Of a DNA stretch of 64,000 nucleotides, positions 1 through 8,978 are shown in pieces. Each line of letters starts with the position of its first letter. Positions within the stretch are counted from its first letter, which is position 1. Location of the stretch: positions 124,001-188,000 of the forward strand of contig NVUQ01000001.1 in assembly GCA_002401955.1 (NCBI GenBank), written 5' to 3'. Made by a program: the position numbers and the translations under genes. The notes below the pieces were generated by a model. It ran no database searches, was not told where the DNA came from, and saw only the letters and a list, made by a program, of their open reading frames with translations. This stretch comes from Flavobacteriales bacterium (GTDB lineage Bacteria; Bacteroidota; Bacteroidia; Flavobacteriales_E; Vicingaceae).

Positions 1-2
1 TT

Positions 3-1673
3 TTAGGTAATGGAGAGTTTACTTTACCTTTTGGAGATTACAAAGTAAATATTACTGTTCCTTCAGATCATATTGTTGGAGCTACAGGAACCTTAACAAA
101 TGCATCTTCTGTTTTAACAGCAGAAGAAAGAGCTCGATTTAAAAAAGCACAATCAGAATATAAAACTCCAGTTATTATTGTAACACAAGATGAGGTTGAA
201 GAAAAAGAAAAGACAAAATCAAAATCAACTAGAACTTGGTCGTTTAGTGCTACTAATGTTAGAGATTTCGCATTTGCATCATCACGTAAGTTTATCTGGG
301 ATGCGATGACAGTTAAATATAACGGAAAATCAACTTTAGCTATGAGCTTTTATCCTAAAGAAGGAAATCCTTTATGGGAGCGTTACAGTACTAGAGTTGT
401 TGCTCATACAATAGCTTCTTATTCTAAACATACTTGTGATTATCCTTATCCAGTAGCTATTTCAGTTCATACCAAAGAAATTGGAATGGAATACCCAATG
501 ATTTGTTTTAATTATGGTAGACCTGAAGAAGATGGTACCTATTCTGAAAGAATGAAATACGGAATGATTGGAGTAATTATTCACGAAGTAGGACATAACT
601 TTTTTCCTATGATTATTAATTCAGATGAAAGACAATGGACATGGATGGATGAAGGGTTAAATACCTTTACTCAATATTTATGTGAGCAAGAATGGGAAAG
701 AGATTATCCTTCTAGAAGAGGTCCAGCTAGTAATATTGTAGATTATATGAAAGGAGATAAAAGTAACATTACTCCAATTATGACTAATTCAGAATCATTG
801 TTCCAATTCGGAAACAATGCTTATGGAAAACCAGCTGCAGCGCTTAATATTTTAAGAGAAACAGTTATGGGAAGAGAGTTGTTTGATTTTGCTTTTAAAA
901 CTTATGCCGAAAGATGGAAATTTAAACACCCAACACCAGCAGATTTCTTTAGAACAATGGAAGATGCTTCTGGAGTAGATTTAGATTGGTTTTGGAGAGG
1001 TTGGTTCTTTACAACAGACCACTGTGATATTGCAATAGAAAATGTAGAATGGTTTAAGATTGATACGAGAAATCCTAAAGTAGAAAAAGCAATTGCAAAA
1101 GAATTAGAAGCAGCTCAGGCAGTTCATATAGGAGTAACTAGAAACGAAATAGAAAAACAAGTAAAAGAAACATACAGTGAAAGAGATGCTGAAATACTTG
1201 ACTTTTATAGTAAATACGACCCGTTTGAGCCTACTTTAGTAGATAAAGAAGAGTACGATAAATACATAACAAAGTTGAGTAAAGATGATATTGCTATTTT
1301 AGAAGCAGATTTCAATTATTACAACATAGATTTTGTTAATAAAGGTGGACTAGTAATGCCAATTATTTTGAATTTTACGTTTAAAGATGGTTCAACAGAA
1401 GAGGTGAGAATACCTGCTGAAATATGGAAAAGAAACGATAAGAATGTATCTAAAGTGTTCTTCTTTAAGAAAGAAGTAGTAAGTGTAGATATGGACCCTT
1501 GGTTAGAAACAGCTGATGTTAATTTAAATGACAATAGTTGGCCAAGAAAAACCCAACTTTCTAAATTTCAGGTATTCAAAGAGAAGAAAATAAACAGAAG
1601 AGGAAACGGAGATAAAGAGAATCTAATGCAACGAGATAGACGTAACGAAGAGTTGAAGAAAGACCTGAATTAA
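3..1673 (+). CDS. M1 family metallopeptidase, 5' truncated by window edge
   Basis: Frame is open from base 3 (LGNGEFTLPFGDYKVNITVPSDH...) into the listed ORF at 306; contains HEVGHNFFPMIINSDERQWTWMDEGLNTF (HExxH-like ... E zinc motif). Confidence 0.85.
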   Translation, partial: LGNGEFTLPFGDYKVNITVPSDHIVGATGTLTNASSVLTAEERARFKKAQSEYKTPVIIVTQDEVEEKEKTKSKSTRTWSFSATNVRDFAFASSRKFIWDAMTVKYNGKSTLAMSFYPKEGNPLWERYSTRVVAHTIASYSKHTCDYPYPVAISVHTKEIGMEYPMICFNYGRPEEDGTYSERMKYGMIGVIIHEVGHNFFPMIINSDERQWTWMDEGLNTFTQYLCEQEWERDYPSRRGPASNIVDYMKGDKSNITPIMTNSESLFQFGNNAYGKPAAALNILRETVMGRELFDFAFKTYAERWKFKHPTPADFFRTMEDASGVDLDWFWRGWFFTTDHCDIAIENVEWFKIDTRNPKVEKAIAKELEAAQAVHIGVTRNEIEKQVKETYSERDAEILDFYSKYDPFEPTLVDKEEYDKYITKLSKDDIAILEADFNYYNIDFVNKGGLVMPIILNFTFKDGSTEEVRIPAEIWKRNDKNVSKVFFFKKEVVSVDMDPWLETADVNLNDNSWPRKTQLSKFQVFKEKKINRRGNGDKENLMQRDRRNEELKKDLN

Positions 1674-1675
1674 TT

Positions 1676-1810
1676 TTATTGTCCTTTCGAATTTAAACGA
1701 AGCAATCTCAACCTTAAGATTGCTTCATTCCTTGTAATAACGTTTTTTAATTCTGGATTTTCTGTAAAAAGTAAGTCAAACCATAATTTCTTTTCCTCAG
1801 ATAGATTACC
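1676..1810 (-). pseudogene. Start-less 44-codon reading-frame remnant
   Basis: Open minus frame GNLSEEKKLWFDLLFTENPELKNVITRNEAILRLRLLRLNSKGQ* between stops, no ATG; coding-like composition. Confidence 0.3.
1699..1726. repeat. Inverted repeat GAAGCAATC-N10-GATTGCTTC
   Basis: 9-bp perfect arms just downstream of the M1 peptidase; may act as terminator or be an intergenic repeat remnant. Confidence 0.5.
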
Positions 1811-1939
1811 CTATGGAGTTGTTTGAATACAAATAGGTATAACACTTTAATAAATTTCCTAAATAAGTTTTGGTTGATACAGAATGAAGTTAGCGTTTTT
1901 TTGATTTATCATTTCAATTGCTTAACTTAGAGAGTTATT

Positions 1940-3121
1940 ATGTCTGAATATCAAATAGATAATAGATTTAAGCAGGCAATGGTTTCTGCAGCGTTAATGG
2001 GGGTGTTAACAAATGTTTACATTGCAACTATTTTTTTATTTGTAGATATTTATGAAGCATTATTTAGTCCAGTAATTGGATTTATTATTTTTTTAGTTTG
2101 TTTTTTTCTATTGAAAAAAGATAAGATTGATGCTGAAAAATCCTTTTTATCTGTTGCTTATATAGTAATAGTTGAGGTTTTTGTGCATACTTATTTTTTA
2201 GGTTGGGAAAGCGGCTTTTATTATTTCATGTTTCTTTTACCGATAGTGTTTCTTTTAAATGCAAATTGGAAGCTGTTTACTATAGTGTTGTTTAATAGCT
2301 CAGTACTTATAGCTACAATTGTTTTGTGGTGGTGGTTTAAGGATGGAGAGTCATTTATTTCAGAAGATATAAGTTCGTATATTAACATTATTAATATGGC
2401 AGGTACAGGGCTTATTGTTTTTGTAATTATGATTTATTATAAGAGAACGGTTCTTGAAAAAGATGTAGCCCTAATTTCAGCAAATAGAGAATTAAAACGC
2501 AAGAATAAAAAAATTGTAGGACAACATCAAAACCTAGAAATTCTCTTAAAAGAAGTTCATCATAGAGTTAAAAATAATCTTCAAATTATTTCATCTTTAA
2601 TGTCTTTGCAAAAAGATACTATTGAAAATAAAGAAGCTATTGTGGTTCTTAGTGATAGTAAAAGAAGAGTGGAAGCAATAGCTTTAATTCATCAAAAACT
2701 TTATCAGGATGAAAAGTTTAATAGTGTTGATTTTAAATCTTATATAGAAGAAATATTGAGCTCTCAGCAAATAATGAATGCAACCCTTAAATGTATTATA
2801 GAATCACCAGAAGTGGTTTTAAGTTTAGATACTTCAGTTCCTTTAGGCTTAATTATATCTGAAATGATTGCCAATTCAGTAAAGCATGCTTTTAAGGGGG
2901 TAGATAGCCCAGAGCTTAAAGTAGTTTTGACTGAAGTTGATAGAGGCTATGAATTATTGATAAAAGATAATGGAGTTGGTCTTCCTGATGGATTTGATAT
3001 AAATAATCCTAGTTCTTTAGGAACAGAAATTATCAGTGCATTAACCATGCAGATTGGAGCAACAGTAGAGTGTTTTAATGATAATGGCGCAGGGTTTAAG
3101 ATTAGTTTTCAAAATATATAA
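1940..3121 (+). CDS. Membrane sensor histidine kinase, HisKA_2/HWE-like
   Basis: N-terminal TM segments; EVHHRVKNNLQIISSLMSLQ phosphoacceptor motif and C-terminal HATPase (DNGVGLPDG). Confidence 0.85.
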   Translation: MSEYQIDNRFKQAMVSAALMGVLTNVYIATIFLFVDIYEALFSPVIGFIIFLVCFFLLKKDKIDAEKSFLSVAYIVIVEVFVHTYFLGWESGFYYFMFLLPIVFLLNANWKLFTIVLFNSSVLIATIVLWWWFKDGESFISEDISSYINIINMAGTGLIVFVIMIYYKRTVLEKDVALISANRELKRKNKKIVGQHQNLEILLKEVHHRVKNNLQIISSLMSLQKDTIENKEAIVVLSDSKRRVEAIALIHQKLYQDEKFNSVDFKSYIEEILSSQQIMNATLKCIIESPEVVLSLDTSVPLGLIISEMIANSVKHAFKGVDSPELKVVLTEVDRGYELLIKDNGVGLPDGFDINNPSSLGTEIISALTMQIGATVECFNDNGAGFKISFQNI

Positions 3122-3126
3122 GAATA

Positions 3127-4296
3127 CTAATGTATTATCTTCTCAGTAAACTGCATAGTAGGAGATGACATCACTAAAGTATAAATCCCTGCAGGAAGAT
3201 GATTTAATGATATTTTTTCTATTGAATTAGTTACTTGCTTTTCAATTACTGTTTCACCAATAATGTTTATCAATTTTAACATAGTTTTTTCCGTTGTAAG
3301 TACCCCTAAATTTATTGTTAATTCATCTTTTACAGGATTAGGATAAATTTTAATATCCCTTATGTTAGAAGAGTTTAAATCATTAATACCAACAGAGCTT
3401 TGAGATGCAACTGCAAAATATAGAGAGGCACCAATACTTGCCTGAGTCACTTCATATACATAATTGGTATCCATATTAATTAAAAAATCTGTTGGTGAGT
3501 GAGCATGGCTGGTTTGATTTTTTTCAAATAAGCCAGTAATAATGTTTTCATTTGCCTGAAATGGCATGTAATCTGAAGAGTAAGCATAGGAAATTTCGGT
3601 AAGTAAATTCGAATATAATCCAACGCATGTAGCTAAGGTGTCGGTAAATGCATAAGAAGCCGCATTTGAAAGGGTAGGTATACTTTGATCTCTTTCGCAA
3701 ACGATCGTATTGTTTACTAATCCATTCACACCACCAACTTCATCAATGTTAAAAACCAATTTAATATCCATGCTGTTAGGAATAACAGTGTTGTTTACGT
3801 ACCAAGTACTTCCAATTAGACCATCTTCTTCGCCACTAAAATTGATAAATTTGATAGAGTATTCAGTGTTTACATTTTGTAAAAGACGAGCAATTTCTAA
3901 AATTACGGCAACACCAGATCCATTATCATTGGTTCCTGTTCCTGATTTAGTATCATAATGACCATCAACAATTAAATACGTATTAGGATATACGGTTCCT
4001 ATCTTGGTAACTATAAGATTGTAATCGTCTTGAGAATTGTAGTTAAACGTATCAATTTTAATATCGGTATAACCGTAATTGCTGTATTTATCAATTAACC
4101 AATTTAGTGTGTTTGTTAACGGAGTTGTTCCGTGCTCTTTAACACCTAAACCTTCAAATTCTACTAAGTTTTTATGAATAGTGTCAGGAGAATACTGGTT
4201 AACAATACCTCCGTAAAAGGTATTGTAAGATTGAGAATAGCCTAAAAAACTTAGAAGAAGAGTAACTAACGTTAGGTATGTTCTCAATAATTTCAT
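3127..4296 (-). CDS. M28 family zinc peptidase with T9SS C-terminal sorting domain
   Basis: Signal peptide; VDGHYDTKSGTGTNDNGSGVAV and FSGEEDGLIGS motifs; C-terminal IKIYPNPVKDEL...LPAGIYTLVM. Confidence 0.85.
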   Translation of the reverse strand: MKLLRTYLTLVTLLLSFLGYSQSYNTFYGGIVNQYSPDTIHKNLVEFEGLGVKEHGTTPLTNTLNWLIDKYSNYGYTDIKIDTFNYNSQDDYNLIVTKIGTVYPNTYLIVDGHYDTKSGTGTNDNGSGVAVILEIARLLQNVNTEYSIKFINFSGEEDGLIGSTWYVNNTVIPNSMDIKLVFNIDEVGGVNGLVNNTIVCERDQSIPTLSNAASYAFTDTLATCVGLYSNLLTEISYAYSSDYMPFQANENIITGLFEKNQTSHAHSPTDFLINMDTNYVYEVTQASIGASLYFAVASQSSVGINDLNSSNIRDIKIYPNPVKDELTINLGVLTTEKTMLKLINIIGETVIEKQVTNSIEKISLNHLPAGIYTLVMSSPTMQFTEKIIH

Positions 4297-4391
4297 TTAG
4301 CTAAGTTAAGAAAACGATTTCTAAAACTTTAAATTCTAAAATCAATTAAGTTAAGAATATAAGTATTGATAATTCTTCCATGCGTTTTTAC

Positions 4392-4399
4392 TATCTTTA
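4392..4399 (+). promoter_or_regulatory. Candidate -7 box TATCTTTA (Bacteroidota TAnnTTTR)
   Basis: Located 24 nt upstream of the preferred ATG of the E1 gene. Confidence 0.35.
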
Positions 4400-4422
4400 C
4401 GACCCTTGTAAAAAAAAATAGA

Positions 4423-6501
4423 ATGGCAGAAGTAATGGCAAAAAAGGAAAAGGTATCAAAAGAAACATCATTAGAGGCATTTCGATTAATGAGTACCGCA
4501 AAAGCTTTAACTGAGTTATATGAAAAAAACAAAACTGTTTGCTCTAAATATGTGCATGCCACTTCAAGAGGTCATGAAGCCATTCAATTAGCTTGTGGAC
4601 TTCAATTAAAACCCCAAGATTTTGTATTTCCTTATTATCGCGATGATTCTATTTTATTAGGAATTGGAATGACTCCATTTCAATTGATGTTACAAGTTTT
4701 AGCGAAGCGTAACGATCCGTTTTCTGGAGGAAGAACATATTATTCTCACCCCAGTTTAAAGGATGATGATAAACCAAAAATTCCTCATCAAAGTTCGGCA
4801 ACAGGGATGCAAGCAATTCCAGCAACAGGTGTTGCAATGGGTATTCAGCACAAAGAAAAAATTGGATTAGCAGAAGATTATAAAGGAGAAAACCCTGTTG
4901 TAGTTTGTAGTTTAGGAGATGCCTCTTGTACCGAAGGAGAAGTTTCTGAAGCTTTCCAAATGGCAGTTTTAAAACAAATGCCAATTATTTATTTAGTACA
5001 AGATAACGAGTGGGATATTTCTGCTAATGCTGAAGAAACTCGAGCTCAAGATATAACACATTATGCTAAAGGGTTTAAAGGGATGGAGGTTAGAACCATT
5101 GATGGAACTAATTTTCAAGAATCTTATGAAACCTTTAACGAAGTATTGGCTATTGTTCGTAAAGAACGTAGACCATTTATTATTCATGCTAAAGTTCCAT
5201 TATTAAATCACCATACTTCTGGTGTGCGTATGGAAATGTATAGACATGATAAAGAAGAGTTGGCAGAAGCATGGAGCAAAGACCCATATCCAAAATTGTT
5301 TGATGCTTTGATAAAACAAGGTGTTGAGCAAAAGGAATTGGAAAAGATAGAAAACGAAGCTAAAGAGTTGGTAGAAAAAGAATACCAATTAGCTTTAAAA
5401 GAAGAAGATCCTAGGCCAGAAGATTTAACAACATATCATTTTGCTCCAACTCCAATTACAGAAGAAAAAGGACAAAGAGAGCCAGCAGGAAAAGAGAAAA
5501 CAGTTATGGTTGATTCTGCTTTGTTTGCCATTAGAGAAATTATGGCAAAACATCCTGAAAGTTTATTGTATGGACAAGATGTTGGAGCTAGAATAGGTGG
5601 TGTTTTTAGAGAGGCAGCAACCTTAGCTCAACAATTTGGAGATGATAGAGTATACAACACCCCTATACAAGAAGCGTTTATTGTAGGGAGTACTGTTGGT
5701 ATGGCTGCAGTTGGCTTAAAACCGATAGTTGAGGTGCAATTTGCCGATTACATTTGGCCTGGTTTAAATCAATTATTTACTGAAGTGAGTAGGTCTTACT
5801 ATTTATCTAACGGTAAATGGCCAGTAAGCATGATTTTAAGAGTTCCTATTGGAGCCTATGGCTCTGGTGGTCCTTATCATTCTTCAAGTGTAGAATCTAT
5901 TGTTACCAATATTAGAGGAGTTAAAGTAGCCTATCCTAGTACTGGTGCTGATTTAAAAGGTTTGATGAAAGCAGCTTATTATGATCCAAATCCAGTAGTA
6001 ATGTTGGAGCATAAAGGGTTGTACTGGAGTAAAATTAAAGGAACAGAAGGAGCTATGACAGTTGAACCAGATGAGGACTATGTAATTCCTTTCGGTAAAG
6101 CAAGAACGGTTTTAGCAGCTCCTCAACAAGATAATTCTGTTGCTATAATTACTTACGGGATGGGAGTTTATTGGAGTTTAGCTGCAGAGAAAAACTTTAA
6201 AGGACAAGTAGAAATTATAGATTTACGTACACTTCACCCTTTAGATGAGGAAGCTATGTATACCGCTGCTAAAAAGCACAACAAAATATTAATCGTTACC
6301 GAAGAATCTGTAGAATGCTCTTTTTCTTTAGGCTTGGTTGCACGTATCCAAAAAAACTGTTTTGAGGCTTTAGATGCTCCAGTAGAAATTATTGGCTCGA
6401 TTGATACCCCAGCTATACCATTAAATTCTATTTTGGAAGAAACGATTTTGCCTAATGGAGAAAAGGTAAGTGATGCTATAGCTAACTTGTTGAGTTATTA
6501 A
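4423..6501 (+). CDS. Thiamine-dependent 2-oxoacid dehydrogenase E1, fused alpha and beta subunits (branched-chain type)
   Basis: TPP motif GDASCTEGEVSEAFQMAV in N-half; E1-beta GQDVGARIGGVFREAATL...RVYNTPIQEAFIVG in C-half; ORF track start 4366, preferred start ATG 4423. Confidence 0.88.
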   Translation: MAEVMAKKEKVSKETSLEAFRLMSTAKALTELYEKNKTVCSKYVHATSRGHEAIQLACGLQLKPQDFVFPYYRDDSILLGIGMTPFQLMLQVLAKRNDPFSGGRTYYSHPSLKDDDKPKIPHQSSATGMQAIPATGVAMGIQHKEKIGLAEDYKGENPVVVCSLGDASCTEGEVSEAFQMAVLKQMPIIYLVQDNEWDISANAEETRAQDITHYAKGFKGMEVRTIDGTNFQESYETFNEVLAIVRKERRPFIIHAKVPLLNHHTSGVRMEMYRHDKEELAEAWSKDPYPKLFDALIKQGVEQKELEKIENEAKELVEKEYQLALKEEDPRPEDLTTYHFAPTPITEEKGQREPAGKEKTVMVDSALFAIREIMAKHPESLLYGQDVGARIGGVFREAATLAQQFGDDRVYNTPIQEAFIVGSTVGMAAVGLKPIVEVQFADYIWPGLNQLFTEVSRSYYLSNGKWPVSMILRVPIGAYGSGGPYHSSSVESIVTNIRGVKVAYPSTGADLKGLMKAAYYDPNPVVMLEHKGLYWSKIKGTEGAMTVEPDEDYVIPFGKARTVLAAPQQDNSVAIITYGMGVYWSLAAEKNFKGQVEIIDLRTLHPLDEEAMYTAAKKHNKILIVTEESVECSFSLGLVARIQKNCFEALDAPVEIIGSIDTPAIPLNSILEETILPNGEKVSDAIANLLSY

Positions 6502-6585
6502 ATTGTGTTTTATTCTGAACAATTTATTTTCAAATAAAAATAAAGTGAAAAAAGTAGATGATTTCTATGTGATAGGATTGAAAAT

Positions 6586-8373
6586 ATGATCGATAAAGAT
6601 TATATAAAAGAACTAGATGCATTAAAAATAGATGCAGATCGTGTTGTGTATATGAATAAGTATGCGTGGAAAATTAGACGTTCTTATCCTGAAAAAGCGT
6701 TAAAAATTGCTAATGAGGCAAAAGAACTTTCAGAACAACTAGATGATAATAATGCATTAGCTTACAGCTTTCGGAATTCTGGAACAGCTTATTATTTACT
6801 TTCAATGTTTGAACAAGCATTGGTTGATTTGCATAAAGCGTTAGGGCTTTTTAAAAAAGAAAACAATAAGCATGCAGAAGCCACAACCATCAGAACCATT
6901 GGTAATATTTATCATTCTATAGAGGAAAATGAAAAAGCAATAGAATTTTATCACAAAGCCATAGAAATTACTGAGGTTCTTAATGATAAACAAGGTACAG
7001 CTTACAATTTAGGGAATATTGGTTATGTATATCAAAAACTAAAAGAGCAAGATAAAGCATTAGATTTTATGCTTCAGACCTATGAATTATTATCAGAAAT
7101 AGATGACGATTTAGGATTGTGTGATGTGATGGGGAATATTGGTAGGACTTATTTTGTTACAGGAAAAAAAGAACAAGCAATAGAATATTATAACCGATCT
7201 TTAGCTAGAGCTGAAAAAATCAATCACTTAAGAGGAATTGCTACCGCTAACAACAGTATAGGAGAGTATTTTGCTGAAAAGAAAGAATATACAACTGCCG
7301 AAGAGCATTTGAATAAGGCCCTAGCTGCTGCAAGTGAGATGGGTGAACGTTTACTTATTTGTCAGGTGTTAAAAAGTTTAAGTTCATTACACGAAAAAAC
7401 AGGAGACTTACAAAAAGCATTAAATACATATAAAGAGTTTCAGACCTTAAATAATGAAATTCTTTTGAGTGATAAAAAGAGTTCGTTAAATGCGATTAAA
7501 GTTGAAGCAGAATTACAAATAGCTGAAACAGAAAAAGAACTATTTAAAGTTAAAAACATAGAATTAGCCAACGCTAATACCATTATTGAAGAAACAAATA
7601 AAGAAATTACAGATTCTATTAAATATGCTCAACGAATTCAAGAAGCAATTCTACCCTCTAACGAATTAATAAAACATCTTGTTCCCGATAGCTTTGTAAT
7701 GTACCGACCTAAAGATGTGCTGAGTGGTGATTTTTATTGGGTTTCTGGTGCGAGAACTCGTTATGGAGAGGATTTTTTATTAGCCTCTGTGGCAGATTGT
7801 ACAGGTCATGGAGTTCCTGGTGCTTTAATGAGTATTATAGGTAACAATTACTTAAGGCTTTGCGAACATGAAGAAACTGTTAATCGGCCTTCAGAAGCCT
7901 TAGATTTTATCAATAATGGAGTATCAAAAACTTTAAGACAAGAACTTTCCTCTAGTACTATAAAAGATGGAATGGACATGTCTTTTATTGCGATTGATTA
8001 TAAAACCATGAAGCTTCATTTTGCTGGAGCAAAAAATGCTATATTTCTAGTTCAAAAAGACGGGCTGACTGAATATAAAGGGGATAAACAGCCAATAGGA
8101 AGTTATGTTGGAGAAGAGTTAATCCCTTTTACAAACAAGGAGATTAATGTAAATAAAGGAGATACAGTTTACTTATTTTCTGATGGTTACCCAGATCAGT
8201 TTGGAGGTCCGAAAGGAAAGAAATTTTTATATAAAAAATTTAGAGAACTCATAGCTTCTGTGAGTAGTTTATCAATGTTAGAACAAAAAATAGCACTAGA
8301 AAAAAGGTTTGACGATTGGAAAGGAGATTTAGAACAACTCGATGATGTGTGCATTTTTGGAATTAAAATATGA
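6586..8373 (+). CDS. TPR-repeat protein with C-terminal SpoIIE/PP2C-type phosphatase domain
   Basis: Multiple TPRs; PSNELIKHLVPDSFVMYRPKDVLSGDFYW, ADCTGHGVPGALMS, LFSDGYPDQFGG. Confidence 0.87.
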   Translation: MIDKDYIKELDALKIDADRVVYMNKYAWKIRRSYPEKALKIANEAKELSEQLDDNNALAYSFRNSGTAYYLLSMFEQALVDLHKALGLFKKENNKHAEATTIRTIGNIYHSIEENEKAIEFYHKAIEITEVLNDKQGTAYNLGNIGYVYQKLKEQDKALDFMLQTYELLSEIDDDLGLCDVMGNIGRTYFVTGKKEQAIEYYNRSLARAEKINHLRGIATANNSIGEYFAEKKEYTTAEEHLNKALAAASEMGERLLICQVLKSLSSLHEKTGDLQKALNTYKEFQTLNNEILLSDKKSSLNAIKVEAELQIAETEKELFKVKNIELANANTIIEETNKEITDSIKYAQRIQEAILPSNELIKHLVPDSFVMYRPKDVLSGDFYWVSGARTRYGEDFLLASVADCTGHGVPGALMSIIGNNYLRLCEHEETVNRPSEALDFINNGVSKTLRQELSSSTIKDGMDMSFIAIDYKTMKLHFAGAKNAIFLVQKDGLTEYKGDKQPIGSYVGEELIPFTNKEINVNKGDTVYLFSDGYPDQFGGPKGKKFLYKKFRELIASVSSLSMLEQKIALEKRFDDWKGDLEQLDDVCIFGIKI

Positions 8374-8390
8374 CTTTATTCAAAATTTAG

Positions 8391-8398
8391 TAAATTTG
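8391..8398 (+). promoter_or_regulatory. Candidate -7 box TAAATTTG
   Basis: TAnnTTTG 5 nt upstream of ATG 8404. Confidence 0.4.
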
Positions 8399-8403
8399 GT
8401 TAC

Positions 8404-8970
8404 ATGTTAAAATACAGTTTAATAACGTTGCTATTGTTTTTTTCACTCTTGGGCTTTTCTCAAGAAGATGGTTATGTGGCAGGAGATAATACGAGCAGTT
8501 CTTCAACTTCGAACTCTTCAAATGATAAAGGATTTGATTGGGATAAAGTAACGATAGGAGGTGGCTTAGGCTTATCTTTTGGAACGATAACTGTTATAGA
8601 AGTTGCTCCAAATATTGGTTATTATTTAACTGAGAACATTATAGCTGGCATAGGTGGAAGGTACTCATATTATAAAGATAATGTGTACAATTATAGTACA
8701 AGTATTTACGGAGGAAGAGTTTATGGGCAGTACTTATTTAATAATATGCCACTTTTAGCTCATGTAGAAGTTGAATATGTAAATTTAGAATGGGTACAAA
8801 ATGAGCGAATAAATATGACAAATGTTTATGTTGGTGGAGGATTTAAGCAATCGTTAGGAGGTGGCTCTTATTTGTCTATTTTGGGTTTGTGGAATTTAAA
8901 TGAGACTAAAGAATCATACATTCTTCAACCAAACCCAGTTATTAGAGTTGGATTCGCAATAGGTCTTTAA
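8404..8970 (+). CDS. Outer-membrane beta-barrel-like secreted protein
   Basis: Signal peptide; Gly/aromatic alternation (IAGIGGRYSYYKDNVY...); C-terminal VIRVGFAIGL. Confidence 0.6.
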   Translation: MLKYSLITLLLFFSLLGFSQEDGYVAGDNTSSSSTSNSSNDKGFDWDKVTIGGGLGLSFGTITVIEVAPNIGYYLTENIIAGIGGRYSYYKDNVYNYSTSIYGGRVYGQYLFNNMPLLAHVEVEYVNLEWVQNERINMTNVYVGGGFKQSLGGGSYLSILGLWNLNETKESYILQPNPVIRVGFAIGL

Positions 8971-8978
8971 TTTATATT

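Noticed and set aside
4649-5388. Minus-strand ORFs of 111, 64 and 61 aa
   Set aside because: Antisense to the E1 dehydrogenase coding sequence
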